Below are positions 39,481 to 50,277 of a stretch of 64,000 bases of DNA, piece after piece. Source of the DNA: Choristoneura fumiferana (lineage: Eukaryota > Arthropoda > Insecta > Lepidoptera > Tortricidae); assembly GCF_025370935.1 (NCBI RefSeq), contig NC_133474.1, forward strand, positions 20,490,826 to 20,554,825. Direction: 5' to 3'. Made by a program: the position numbers and the translations under genes. How positions within the stretch are numbered: the stretch's first letter is position 1; every line of letters begins with the position of its first letter. A model generated the notes under the pieces. That model was not told the DNA's origin. It searched no databases and saw nothing but the letters and a program-made list of their open reading frames with translations.

Positions 39481-40383
39481 TGTATAACGCGTTGACGTTC
39501 ACGATCCCATCCACCATCCCTTTCTACCCTCATCATATACCGTGTGAGAGAAAGAAGTTGCGAAAACGATGGTGATTCCAAGTGTTTTAGACAATAAGGT
39601 TCTGATCTCATGATACGGTAATTAGCCTGTCGCAGAAACCGCCATTGGGTAGTTTTCTGGTAAAAATGTTGTACCTACTCGTCAGTTAGATTATCATCAG
39701 AGAGCGGAATTCTCATGGCAAAAATCAAACGTCAATAGAGTTGGAACGTTGAATTTTATCGACTATCGATAAGTTATATATATTTACGAAGCGTATCTTT
39801 ATTTATTTACTAACAAAAATAGTCCTCAAATCCACATTTAAGCAAAAAAATATTAATAATACGCAAAAAAATTTTTACTTGGTATCGTTATGAACCTACC
39901 GTTAATAATAATTAACAGCAATAAATAAAGAATAATAGTTAAATAAAAGACAACATTAAATCATAATTTTAAAAATTACTTAACTTTACTTAGTGAACCC
40001 TGCGCAGTTGCGAGAATCCGTGGACGGCGGAGTTTGCTTACCATGCAGATCATAAATAAATCGGAAAAATGTGTGTAAATTGGACTCGCGCACCGATGAT
40101 TTCGTACATATCGGAATCTAGCTTTCAAACTCGCTCCCCGCTTTCAACTCGCACTCTTCCCAAAAATCCGTGGCAACTGAACAAAAACGAAATATAAACA
40201 AACAAGGTTCTAGATACCGTTATGTGTGGCCTTTGACAGTGACATTCGGCTGCATAATGGAAAGTTTAGCCTTTGTGCCTTTTGTTGACTAGTCCATTTT
40301 AATAAGCATTTGGTGGTCCTTTCATTTACTTTTCAAGGGTTAAGTTTACATTTAGTTTTGAACCAAACTAAGTAAGAAAAAAA
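39481..40383. other. Mostly unrecognised AT-rich sequence
   Basis: GGACTCGCGCACCGATGATT, TCGTAC at 40082-40107 is a GGTTCCGTA-family end scrap. The rest is unrecognised. Confidence 0.4.
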
Positions 40384-40385
40384 GT

Positions 40386-40606
40386 CGCAGGAGCGATGAA
40401 CGGTAGAGCAGACGAGTCCTCGAATGGAGACCACGGACGGGAAAACGTACCTGTAGGGCGTCCTGGGGCACGGTAGAAGGACGAACTTAAGAGGTCGCTG
40501 GCGGTGGATGGATGCGAGGGGCTGAAGCCAGAGTGTTGTGGCGCGCCATGGAAGAGGACTATGTCCGCAGTGGACTGCTGTAGGCTGATGATGATGATGA
40601 TGATGA
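40386..40606 (+). mobile_element. RTE-like LINE 3' end, subfamily 4
   Basis: GAGTCCTCGAATGGAGACCA, GGCGTCCTGGGGCACGGT, GTCGCTGGCGGTGGATGGAT, GAGGACTATGTCCGCAGTGG, ACTGCTGTAGGCTGATGATG. It is the forward counterpart of 41544-41710. GAAAAAA(A)GT occurs on both sides (about 40375-40385 and 40605-40613), a probable target duplication. Confidence 0.7.
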
Positions 40607-40925
40607 AAAAAGTAGCCTAAAGAATGTTGTTTGTATTTGCAGTATCAAAAAATCAAATAAAAAAACTTAATTTGGACCAATGTTGTTCTTGAAATATATG
40701 GATTAATTTCGTTAAAAATAATAATAATTAAAACTAATATTCTGTCTGTGTATGTTATGTCATCGTTATCACGAATAACTAGAAACTCGGCGGACAATAT
40801 ATTTTTTTAAATAGTTTCCCAAACATTATGTGTATCGAATTTAGGTCAGTTCAACCACAAGAAGAGGATCAAATTCGAGTAGCAAGATTTGATTTGATTA
40901 GGTACCTTCAGGCAAACGTAATTAT

Positions 40926-40975
40926 GTATAGACATCGGGACAACTGAAACTAAATTGAAGATTGTAATAAGTTTC
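40926..40975 (+). repeat. 3' scrap of the TTTTTTGCTGACTG family
   Basis: GACATCGGGACAACTGAAAC, TAAATTGAAGATTGTAA matches the end of 61453-61755. Confidence 0.5.
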
Positions 40976-40984
40976 TGTTAAAAA

Positions 40985-41430
40985 ATACTTTTTCACTTCT
41001 CATGCTCGTAAAGTTGGTGTTTATGCTAGATCTAGGCGACATAAAATTACTTTTTATGCTCTAGTGCATAAAGTAAAATTTTCGTCTAAGACCAAGGTAA
41101 TCAGGTGTCAACAGCCACGAACAAAAAAGTTACTATATATAAAAAAAAATGTAAAACTAAAAATCAATCAAATCAATCAAAATAAACCAATAAAAAAACT
41201 AAAAAATTATAATTATTTAGAAATGCATGAAAAATAAAAGGTACCTAGTAAGTGACTAATTGTTTCCACTGTTGCTGTTTCTTTTCCTCGCCATCGAAGT
41301 GAAAAGCAGAGTGTAAAACTCGAGCATTAAATCCATTTTCCTCTCGACGTGTCTGACCCTCGCCGTACCGGCTTGGGCGACTATATGAACGCCTCGGGTA
41401 AAATGGCTTGTTTTATGCTCTTGTTGTACA
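40985..41430 (+). repeat. ~445-bp dispersed repeat, copy 1
   Basis: TTTTTCACTTCTCATGCTCG, TAAAGTTGGTGTTTATGCTA, TAGGCGACATAAAATTACTT, TCGTCTAAGACCAAGG, TACCTAGTAAGTGACTAATT, CCTCTCGACGTGTC, CGCCGTACCGGCTTGGGCGA, ATATGAACGCCTCGGGTAAA. The same landmarks appear in reverse order and orientation at 62095-62465. No coding. Confidence 0.8.
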
Positions 41431-41444
41431 ATCTACTATTTTAA

Positions 41445-41790
41445 CACAAGCTTTTTTTGCTGACTATACTAACATTTTCATCCAACTTACATAATGTATA
41501 CCAAATTTCAATTGAATCCGACCAAAGTAAGTCAATCAAAATTCATCATCATCATCAGCCTACAGCAGTCCACTGGTGGACATAGGTTTCTTTCATGGCG
41601 TGCCACAACACTCTGTCTTCAGCCACTCGCATCCATCCGCCGCCAGCGACCCTCTTAAGGTCGTCCGTCCACCGTGCCTCAGGACGCCCTATACACCCCT
41701 ACAATCCCTACAATCAAAATTAACTTTCAAGATTTGATCCAATAACAAGGAAGGTACATGGCAAGTTATAAAAGCTTGTAAAAAAATCAG
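41445..41790 (+). repeat. TTTTTTGCTGACTG family, interrupted copy
   Basis: ACAAGCTTTTTTTGCTGACT, ATACCAAATTTCAATTGAAT, then an RTE insertion (41544-41710), then AACTTTCAAGATTTGATCCA, ATAAAAGCTTGTAAA. Removing the insertion and one CAATCAAAATT restores the family order. Confidence 0.8.
41544..41710 (-). mobile_element. RTE subfamily 4 tail nested in another repeat
   Basis: CATCATCATCAGCCTACAGC, AGTCCACTGGTGGACATAGG, GCGTGCCACAACACTCTGTC, TCGCATCCATCCGCCGCC. Flanked by an exact 11-bp duplication CAATCAAAATT (41533-41543 and 41711-41721). Only 167 bp long. Confidence 0.9.
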
Positions 41791-41813
41791 CAAATTGAAA
41801 AACTCGTGAGGTC

Positions 41814-42156
41814 TATACCGGGTGTGGCCTGTAATACGTGCAAATAATTAAATTAAAACATAGATCGTACTTGTCAGACTGAACAACATTAGTTCAGCGA
41901 CTTTTAAAAATATTTTTTATTTTTATTACACTTTAAAGTTTATTCGAAGAAGCAATGTAGAGCAAAATGCTTGATGTTTGTAGCGTAACAGGCGACGTCA
42001 GTTGTGTTCTAGTTTGGCGTTCATTGATTGCAGTATTTAATTTGTATGAAAAAAGTAAGATTCAAAGACTTCATTATTTTTAAAAGTCGCTGAACTAATG
42101 TTGTTCAGTTTGACGAGGAGGATCTATTGCTCGTATTACAGGCCACACCCGGTATA
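41814..42156. mobile_element. 343-bp foldback element, TATACCGGGTGTGGCCTGTA ends
   Basis: The left arm TATACCGGGTGTGGCCTGTA..CAGACTGAACAACATTAGTT, CAGCGACTTTTAAAAAT pairs over ~100 bp with the right arm ending TACAGGCCACACCCGGTATA. No coding. Confidence 0.85.
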
Positions 42157-43130
42157 CAGCTCACAGAGTCACGTACTAGACGTTGTTCATTGCTGAGTTC
42201 TGTAGCAACCCGTTACTAACAAGCGAATAAACTTTCAATTCATCCAACACACTTGCTCAAAACGTTAACAATTGTTTAAGTAACTTACACAGCTCTTATA
42301 CGACTTTATTAACACTAAAAGTCGTAATCGCGGCTGACGTACATTACGCTTGTTTTAATTGACGTCGGTACATTTTTATACGAAAAGTTTCGTTTAATTG
42401 ATCGTTAGACAAAATTTTGCCATGGAATTATTAGGATTTAGAGAAGACGCCGGTTTAAGACAAAAATGTTTATTATCGGGTTCTGCCTTTTCCCAGAACC
42501 GTTGTTTGGCAAATGTTTCTAAATTTCCTCCAAAAGCAAAAATTTTTCTCAGTGTATTTTCTTATGCTTTTAGAGTAGGTACTTATGCCCTTGTCTGTAC
42601 CTACTTACATCAAATTGTGGAGCCAATAGTCACATAACAATGACATGAGATGAGTCGTCTCGCGATCATGGCGCTTGCCACTGCGCTGAACTATCGAGCT
42701 TCTTTAAAATCAAGATACGCGGAACAAAACCGGAATTTAAATCATAAAGTTAGTAATGACTAATGACCGCGATAGTCTAAAACATTGTGCACATAACAAT
42801 CGTAATCAGAATCAGTCACGTGCTGACGTATCCTATTGTATTAGTGTATTGGAGAACGCATCTTAAGCCAACATAGTCGGATCCAACTATCAGTTGAATA
42901 GTTCCCTTTGTCGAAGTTAGCGCAAACACCTAATGCGTAACATACCTATTCTACACGAGTACCATTCCAGTGCTACTGAAATTGAGCCAATATTTACTGG
43001 TTTTGTGAACTAGAACTTGCGCGTTTGTGTGTGAGAAGCATAAAACTGAATAAATGTCATCGCACATCTTAAATTCCTGTAGGCTCCGCCATTAAAAAAA
43101 ACTATGGGTTTAGTTTCATTGGTAAAACAA
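42157..43130. other. Unrecognised sequence
   Basis: No family recognised. The short frame near 42398-42637 has no motif I recognise. Confidence 0.4.
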
Positions 43131-43227
43131 AATATACTCAGCGGCACAAATTTTGCCCACTCTCCATACATAATTATATATTTCTGCATATATGTGAGGA
43201 CCAGATTTTTTGCGGCTCAGTATATTG
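43131..43227. mobile_element. ~97-bp hairpin, AATATACTSAGC ends
   Basis: AATATACTCAGCGGCACAAA at the left pairs imperfectly with TTTTTTGCGGCTCAGTATAT at the right. Small MITE-like hairpin. Confidence 0.55.
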
Positions 43228-43269
43228 AATACTCGTGATGCACGTCATTGAATAACATTGCGAATCTGT

Positions 43270-43412
43270 TAAAAAAAATAAACCTCGATGAGTTTCTTGG
43301 CGGATTCTTCTCAACAGAGGTTTTTTTAGAACCGGTGGTAGTTTTTTTTAAATTCATAATCATAAGTTCTTGTATAGCCTGAATTGAATATAGAAGTTTT
43401 GACTTTGACTAT
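43270..43412 (+). mobile_element. CR1/jockey-like LINE 3' UTR
   Basis: ATAAACCTCGATGAGTTTCT, TGGCGGATTCTTCTCAACAG, AGGTTTTTTTAGAACCGGTG, GTAGTTTTT, AAGTTTTGACTTTGACT tail. The same 3' UTR, with coding attached, is on the minus strand at 48406-48925. Confidence 0.75.
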
Positions 43413-43423
43413 TATATTGCTAG

Positions 43424-43632
43424 AATGGACCACAGTCGTTGGGCGAGGAGAGTCCTGGAGTGGAGACCCCGTGCTAACACCCGCGGTAGAGGACGACCAC
43501 CAAAAAGATGGACAGACGATATCCGGCAACAAGCTGGCGTAAGCTGGATGCGAGTGGCAATGGATAGGCAAGACTGGAAAAGTAGAGGCCTATGTCCGAA
43601 GACGGGCGCTATAAGGGCTGTTATAGATAGAT
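43424..43632 (+). pseudogene. RTE-like reverse transcriptase C-terminus, (GATA)n tail
   Basis: The plus frame reads MDHSRWARRVLEWRPRANTR, GRGRPPKRWTDDIRQQAGVS, WMRVAMDRQDWKSRGLC.., stop, then TAGATAGATAGATT. It has the same RW..VLEWRPR..RGRPPxRWTDDI core as the other RTE ends but a different last segment and tail repeat, so it is another subfamily. Starts ~12 bp after the preceding LINE tail. Confidence 0.75.
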
Positions 43633-43689
43633 AGATTATAATTAGTACGTTAGTCAGGCTATCCGAAAATATTAGACACCTTTTTTTTT

Positions 43690-44120
43690 GTCGATAAAAC
43701 GAAAAAGACGAGAAGCTCGTGTTCTTGTGCCGTCAACTTTACCCTGTACCACCAGTCGCTCCACAGATGTATCATACGGCGCACTATCTGTCGCCATTCC
43801 TCTCTCACTGTTGCCTTCCTGGTGCATTCGTGCAGCGAACTGCCAAGTGCTGCTTTTATTTGGTCGGTCCAGCGCATAGGCGATCTGCCTCGTGCTCTTG
43901 TGCCATCAACTTTACCCTGTACCACCAGTCGCTCCACAAATATATCTTCTTGACGCGAGACGTGTCCAAAGGAAGAGAGAATACGTCCCTGTACGATGGA
44001 AAAAAGACGTTTCTTGATGTTGAGTTCCTGGTTAATGGAGACGTTGGTCCTAAATTGCGTCCATGGTATGTTAAGCATTTTTCTCCAACACCACATTTCC
44101 AAGGCGTTTCCAAGTACGTG
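43690..44120 (-). pseudogene. RTE-like RT C-terminus with internal duplication
   Basis: The minus frame (from 44102) encodes MEMWCWRKMLNIPWTQFRTN, VSINQELNIKKRLFS, RILSSFGHVSRQEDIFVERL, VVQGKVDGTRARGRSPMRWT, DQIKAALGSSLHECTRKATV, REEWRQIVRRMI. It is then followed by a second partial copy of the ERLVVQGKVDGTRAR DNA in another frame. The family match is the RTE post-catalytic region. No catalytic domain. Confidence 0.8.
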
Positions 44121-44363
44121 ACGTCGCTATGTCTTCATCATTTTTGTTTACCTAATTGACAAAAGAAATCACGTGTCCAATATTTTCTAATAATGTAACA
44201 TACTAATTAGAATTTTCTAGGACACTACGAGTACAGTAGGTACCCGGCGATAAATATTGCACATCGGTGTTCTGAAAAAGACAATTGGCTGTTTACTACG
44301 ATTTCCGAACACTGGCCACATTGATGGACAATTATCGTATTTATTAAGTGACGTTTTATCCCA
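44121..44363. other. Unrecognised sequence
   Basis: Nothing recognised. Confidence 0.4.
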
Positions 44364-44582
44364 CTAATGCTATAAATACGAAAGCTTGTAAGTCTGTTTG
44401 TTTGTTAGTTTGTTTCTTTGTTACTTCATCACGTCTAAATCACTGAACCGATTCAGATGAAATTCGGTATACAGATATTGTGCGTCCCGCAGAAGGACAT
44501 AGGATAGTTTTTATCCCGGAAAATTGCATAGTTCTCGCAGGATAGCAATAAGCGTACGGAGTCGCGGGTAACGGCTAGTATC
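44364..44582 (+). repeat. AGCTAGT-end repeat family
   Basis: CCACTAATGCTATAAATACG, GTAAGTCTGTTTGTTTGTTA, CACTGAACCGATTCAGATGA, AATTCGGTATACAGATATTG, AAGGACATAGGATAGTTTTT, GGAGTCGCGGGTAACGGCTA. Closely similar to 63040-63270. Confidence 0.8.
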
Positions 44583-46551
44583 AAATAAATACTGCACCTA
44601 TATGGACTTACAGTTTACGTCAAATTAATGACATGTAAACTTCGTATATCTATAGAGAGCTGTTGCAACTACTAGAAAAAGGATATTTCCTTCTTTTTCC
44701 TAAAGATGCCATCGTACAATTTCAAGTTTTGGTGGGTTTCAAGCTCTTTATTATATATTTTCATCTAAATGCGTCCGTACACTATTGCATCTGTACAACG
44801 ACTGACAAAAGTAGTGTGTGACAACGCTCTACGAAGCCGAAATTAGCCGAGTCTCTTTCAAAGACCGATGTGCAATCTTTATGGCTGGGAACTGTACTAG
44901 CCTATTTAACCAATGTTATGAAACCTAGGCTACCTGCTTCCGGCGGGTAGCCCCTTCTGGCTTCTCTCTCATTAAGTACAGGATTCCTTGCGGTAGCCAT
45001 GCTGCTAGGGCAGGATATTGTCTTGAATAATCCAAGCATCTTGTTTAGCAGGTTTATGTTTAGGTAAGCAACAACCAGTCTCTAGAAGTCTAGACTTTGG
45101 GGAGGAGCTACAAAAGTACATTAGATTATATCTTTAGTTTATTTTATTTGCCATTTTTGTGCTAAGACATAGATCTGTACGTAGGTAGGAATAGGATATT
45201 TATTTATTCAAGCTGCTTCGCGAAAGTCATAAGTCATTTATTTGCAGAAAATAGTGTACAATATGATAGTGGATTGGAATAATAATGACACAACTATTTA
45301 ACTACACAGTAGCATGCAAATTATTTAAAAAAAACAATTATATAATCTACAACTATTTAGAGTTTTATGAGTATACCCGAAGGGTGACAGCTGAAACTCC
45401 ATTAATGTAGCAACACTATCTTGTCTCTCTGTCTATCACATGTCCGTATTTCAGGTACTGTAGATAAATAGACTCACTTTTGGCTAGTTTTCGTCTAAGT
45501 GACTACACTTTTAATGTAGTCGTAGACGCTGTTTGAAGATGACCTCATTGACGATTTTGTTGGGAAGTTTCCAGCATAGGTTTCCTCTTGCTTTCCACAT
45601 GAAAATGGTTAAGTTTGGAGTTCATACTTGGGAGTAGAAAGCGCTGCTGTCCACTCTCACGTCAGGTCCCTAAGTCACCTTTTACGGCCACGGGATTAAA
45701 ACGTGAACTTTATGGGAAACATACAATGCAAGTTTACCTTCTGAAATACGAGTTATCGGCTTTCTAGGGCGTTGATAGGCCTGCCGTTGACAAATCAGTG
45801 AGTAAGGAAGGTCTTTTCGGCGAAATACTACTCCCAAATGTTTCATTTGCCAAACGAATTCATTTCTCAACTCACGATTTTTTCTGAAACCATATTTTTT
45901 CGGGACTTTTTATAAAACAAATCTAGCCTAACCTACTGTGTTGTATAAAACCATAAGAAAAAAAATTGGTTTCGAAGAAAATTGAGAGTTGGGAAATAAA
46001 ACAGTTTGGCAAATGCAATATCTAGGACAATATTTCTGCTGAAAAGGCAAGATTTTCCCAGTCAGGACATATTTAAATGAAATCGCAGTGCAGTGCGACA
46101 TAACTTGGAGGTTTGTGGGGGCTGATAGCTATAATGATAATGATGATGTCACAGTATCCCGCAATTCTGTACACGACACGCAGAGGCCCTAGCCACTGTT
46201 TCCAGACTAACCTGACTTGAGACTGAGCCCTTTGAGTCGACCACAAGAATGCACGAAATACCTTACGACTCCCTAGAAGGCTTTTAGATGAAGCGTGAAT
46301 TAACTGTAAGTGGAAATCCTTAAACCGTACAGACTTAGATATCGCGTTACTAAGCTGCCACGATTAAGTAAATTATAAAACTACCTACATTTGTATAATA
46401 CTCCGCGAAATAATGGGTGCTAGGCATCGACATCTACGAGTATGTATGATGTTTCTTACGTCAAAACGGCACACAAAATATGTTCACAGCGCGGATTTGT
46501 GAACCTTTCACTATGGTTTGCTGACGTCCGTGACATGGGTTGTGTCAAAGT
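44583..46551. other. No recognised gene; two small hairpins
   Basis: GGCTACC..GGTAGCC at 44928-44952 and CGTCTAAGTGACTACA..TGTAGTCGTAGACG at 45492-45528. The short frame 45682-45870 (-) has no motif. Otherwise nothing recognised in ~2 kb. Confidence 0.45.
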
Positions 46552-46561
46552 AATACGAGTA
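46552..46561. repeat. Target-site duplication AATACGAGTA (left)
   Basis: Exact match to 46872-46881, flanking full tRNA-SINE 1. Confidence 0.9.
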
Positions 46562-46871
46562 AAAAGCCGTGGTGGCCTAGTGGTTTGACCTATCGCCTCT
46601 CAAGCAGAGGGCCGTGGGTTCAAACCCCGGCTCGCACCTCTGAGTTTTTCGAAATTCATGTGCGGAATTACATTTGAAATTTACCACGAGCTTTGCGGTA
46701 AAGGAAAACATCGTAAGGAAACCTGCACAAATCTGCGAAGCAATTCAATGGTGTGTGTGAAGTTCCCAATCCGCACTGGGCCCGCGTGGGAACTATGGCC
46801 CAAGCCCTCTTGTTCTGAGAGGAGGCCTGTGCCCAGCAGTGGGACGTATATAGGCTGGGATGATGATGATG
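46562..46871 (+). mobile_element. tRNA-SINE 1, full-length with target duplication
   Basis: AAAGCCGTGGTGGCCTAGTG head with A-box TGGCCTAGTGG and a slightly altered B-box GGTTCAAACCC, complete body and a GGCTGGGATGATGATGATGA tail. The 10-bp duplication fixes both ends. Similar in length and sequence to the 12.4- and 17.7-kb copies. Confidence 0.95.
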
Positions 46872-46881
46872 AATACGAGTA

Positions 46882-47188
46882 TTGATGATTGATGCGCCGC
46901 GCGTTTTGTTACAAACAGTCAGTCTAGTGCCGTAAGGTACATAAATGTCAATGGGGCTAGGTATATTTAATAAAATCATCTACATACCACAGGAGATAAG
47001 ATGACTTCGGGAGTATGGGAGTTCGACAAAGTGCTGCCCAGATTAAACATACAGTGCATTATGCTACTTACATAGTAGCCACCAGACTGTATAGTATACA
47101 GTGGCTACAGTGTATACGAAAGCGCTTTAAGAATATTGATGGGAAATAATTTATATGTTTTTAAAAGTACTTATTAACAACTAGCTTT
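46882..47188. other. Unrecognised; short mirrored segment
   Basis: GTAGCCACCAGACTGTATAG, TATACAGTGGCTACAG near 47076-47111 forms an imperfect hairpin. Confidence 0.4.
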
Positions 47189-47375
47189 TTCCCGCGGCTT
47201 CACCCGCGTGGAATTCGGTTATCTCGCGCCGTTCCCTCGGGAACTGTGCATTTTTCCGGGATAAAAAGTAGCCTATATCACTCTCTGGCCCATAAACAAT
47301 CTCTATGCCAAAAAGACGAAGAAAGACGGACAAACATACAAACACACTTTCGCATTTATAATGTGAGTATGGATA
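47189..47375 (-). repeat. AGCTAGT-end repeat family
   Basis: CTAGCTTTTTCCCGCGGCTT, CACCCGCGTGGAATTCGGTT, CCTCGGGAACTGTGCATTTT, AAAAAGTAGCCTATATCACT, TCTGGCCCATAAACAATCTC, CACTTTCGCATTTATAATGT. Reverse of 32437-32640. Confidence 0.8.
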
Positions 47376-47860
47376 GAGTACTAATCATCGTTATTGTCAT
47401 CGATAATAATGAAAAAAATATGTTTTTGTAATAAAAAGTAGCTAAAGCAAGGAACTCATTAGAGGTATTTTCATTTCTGGACAGAATTTGGTCCAAACTT
47501 GTCAACGATACTATGAAATGATTGAGATCCGTTCAACCATTTTATTGTGAAACAGTAACGAACACACAAACCATAAAATATATAGTAGGATTATTAACAT
47601 ATAAAATATTAGGTACAATATAAAGCGAAGTATACACATAGATCTCTATCTACAATTATTGCTAGCTTCCGCGCCGGTTCGTAAAGCACTTTGTAGTTGG
47701 TAAGGCAATTCGATTTAAACTCGAGTCAACGTCTTACACAGTTTGGCAACTCAAGCCAGCATGTGTGCCCTAGCCTTAAGAACGTTGGTTTAATATGAGC
47801 GGCATTGCGAGACCAAATAACTTGGTAGGTATACAAAGTTTATACTAATATTATTTCAGG
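47376..47860. other. Unrecognised sequence
   Basis: Nothing recognised. Confidence 0.4.
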
Positions 47861-48205
47861 ACTAGCTGTTACCCGCGAATTCGTCTGTAAATAATATTTG
47901 CCAATCGCGCACCCGTGGAAACTGTTGGGAGCTGCGTCTTCTTGTTTCCCTAATAATATAATAAAAATCACTGATTCTAATAAAAATAGAATTTTATTTC
48001 TTTGATAGCACAATTACACGTTTCCATAGATGAACGCTTTAATTACACCGTGAATGCGGAAGTGAATGAATGGGTAAAAAGAACAACTTCCTTATATTTG
48101 CTTGGTGTTGCCAACATGCTGGGGGGGGGCACAAGGAACAATTTTCCGGGATAAAAGCTATTTTCATACCAAGTTTCATCACGATTCCTTCAGTACTTTA
48201 AATGT
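47861..48205 (-). repeat. AGCTAGT-end repeat, broken copy
   Basis: ACTAGCTGTTACCCGCGAAT, TCGTCTGT at 47863-47890 and TTTTCCGGGATAAAAGCTAT, TTTCATACCAAGTTTCATC at 48141-48180 are two parts of the family, separated by unrelated sequence including a G10 run at ~48121. Confidence 0.55.
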
Positions 48206-48291
48206 GAAATCATAAGAAACAAAAATACATTCGGATTACACTTAACTTCATTTCAATTTCAGACGTGTAGAAATCCATCCTTATCCTACTT

Positions 48292-49147
48292 CCTACTTAT
48301 ATTACAAATGTGAAAGTTTGTATGTGTGTGTATGTTTGTTACTCCTCAAAGCTAACGGCTGGACGGATTTAGATGAAATTTGGTATGTAGATCAAGTCAG
48401 GTGAAGACAAAATATCTTTTTTCAATTTAGACTATAACAAGCACTTATGAATGTCAAAAAAAATCTACCACCGGTTCGGAAAAACCTCTGTTGAGAAGAA
48501 TCCGGCAAGAAACTCAACGAGGTATATTTTTTTAAACAGATTTACAATATTATTAAATGATATGTATACATCACAAGTATTTAACACAACTTTATTTTTA
48601 ACACAGTAGGTTCGCTAATTGAAGGGATCGCTAATGCGGATCGGAATTATTTCCAAATATCCCTGTCCATGATATAATCATTAACTTTATAATACGCCTT
48701 AGATATTAATGTCTTGACAATAGATATGAACTGTATTGTATCTGTTTCATTTATAATATTTTTTGGAATTTTATTATAAAAACGTATGCAAGAAACGACT
48801 TTTTGGTTTTAGCCAGTCTGTAAGATGGAACTTTAAGCTTCCCTATGTTTCTAGTAGCCTTTGGCTTATCGACGTTAGTGGAAAAATCACATATGTTCTT
48901 CCTTACATACATGATTATTTCATAATAGATAGCTGAACATCTGGAATAACACATAGGCTACTTTTTATCCCAATATTCCCACGGGATCGTGATAAAATCT
49001 TAAAATCTCAACCGCTGGATTCAGGGTCATGAAATTTCTCACGGTTCTGTTTAATGTAACGTCAATAAAGAGCACAATGTAATTTTCAGGAATTCCCGCG
49101 GTAAAAAGAAATAAGGGATTCACGCGTGAGAAGCCGAGGGTGACACA
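48292..49147 (+). repeat. AGCTAGT-end repeat interrupted by a LINE
   Basis: The left part (CTTATATTACAAATGTGAAA, GTTTGTATGTGTGTGTATGT, GGCTGGACGGATTTAGATGA, AATTTGGTATGTAGAT) stops at ~48405. The right part resumes at ~48926 (AGATAGCTGAACATCTGGAA, TAACACATAGGCTACTTTTT, ATCCCAATATTCCCACGGGA .. CACGCGTGAGAAGCCGAGGG). The 520-bp insert is the LINE end below. Confidence 0.75.
48406..48925 (-). pseudogene. CR1/jockey-like LINE 3' end with RT C-terminus
   Basis: The minus strand encodes YVRKNICDFSTNVDKPKATR, NIGKLKVPSYRLAKTKKSFL. After a frameshift near 48775-48785 it continues NKIPKNIINETDTIQFISIV, KTLISKAYYKVNDYIMDRDI, WK and a stop at 48647-48649. RLxK..SFL..NKIP..KAYY.VND.....W is the characteristic C-terminal tail of CR1/jockey-group RTs. 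A 3' UTR follows, matching 43270-43412. It is 5'-truncated, frameshifted and dead. Confidence 0.8.
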
Positions 49148-49391
49148 GTATTTTTATAATTTCAATTTAGAAAAACAAACATTAAACAGAAACTGACAAC
49201 ATTTATTCTGAGAAGAAACTACAAGCGTCGTTTCACAAAGAGATTACCTTTTATTTCGTGCATTCCAGTTTCAGCCATTGAAACCATTTGCGCAAAACAA
49301 AACTTTCCCTCAAGGTCCATATTTTGTTTGAGTTCTCTCTAAAACTCGAGTTCAAGTAAACGTGCACATTTCTTTATTGTTAAAGTCCATT
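49148..49391. other. Unrecognised sequence
   Basis: Nothing recognised. Confidence 0.4.
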
Positions 49392-49703
49392 TTTAGGGTT
49401 CCGTTCCCAAAGGAACCCTATTACTAAGACTCCGCTGTCTGTCTGTCTGTCCGTCCGTCCGCCCGTCCGTCCATACGTCCGTCTGTCCCAGGGCTCTATC
49501 TCTTGAGCCGTAATAGATACTTAAAATGTTCACAGATTATGTATTACTATGGCTGCTACAACAACAAATACTAAAAACAGAATAGAATGATATTTAAGGG
49601 GGGAACTTAATTTTTTCGCCGTTTTTTGCTAATGTCTAATGTTGTATAGATGTTGGTACGGAACCCTTCATGCGCGAGTCCGACTCGCTCTTGGCCGGTT
49701 TTA
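49392..49703 (-). repeat. GGTTCCGTA repeat, ~310-bp copy
   Basis: TTTAGGGTTCCGTTCCCAAA, GGAACCCTATTACTAAGACT, CTGTCTGTCTGTCTGTCCGT tract, TGGTACGGAACCCTTCATGC, GCGAGTCCGACTCGCTCTTG, GCCGG end. Shorter subfamily. Confidence 0.8.
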
Positions 49704-50277
49704 TTAATACATTAAGTATTTGTTTTAAAGCGTTTGTCTCCAACCACCTGCTTGTTTTTTTGAATTATGTTATGATAGAGCGGCGAAGATACGATTTCAT
49801 TTAAATTAAATAGCCTGTGAAACCGCAAACTACAGTACGGCAATATTTCAAATACCGTATGTTGTAAATGCAAAGTAAATTGACAAGTAATAATCAAAGT
49901 ACCTATCTGTCGGCTGTACATTGCTGGCAGTTATAATTTTGTTAAAAAGTTTACAAAGTCTTAATTTGAATTATTAATTAAATTAATGTCATTGTTAACC
50001 TCCCTTAAAAAAGCCTGGCTGCTGGCATCACAGATGCTTTGCAATATTTTAAAATATTATATAGACAGAATAAAGAGATCTTATTATATAATGTATGATA
50101 ATGTATGTACAAACGTGAGAATCATCAAGTCTAATAATAGATATGATTAAAAATCACAAAAAATTCAAACATTAATAAGCTGCGTATTTTTACATGCTTT
50201 TCTTTAGCTTGCCCTGTTTATTTATTAGAAAATTTATAATTTTATAACTTGCACATTACCTAATAAACTGAATATAA
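49704..50277. other. Unrecognised AT-rich sequence
   Basis: Nothing recognised. Confidence 0.4.
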
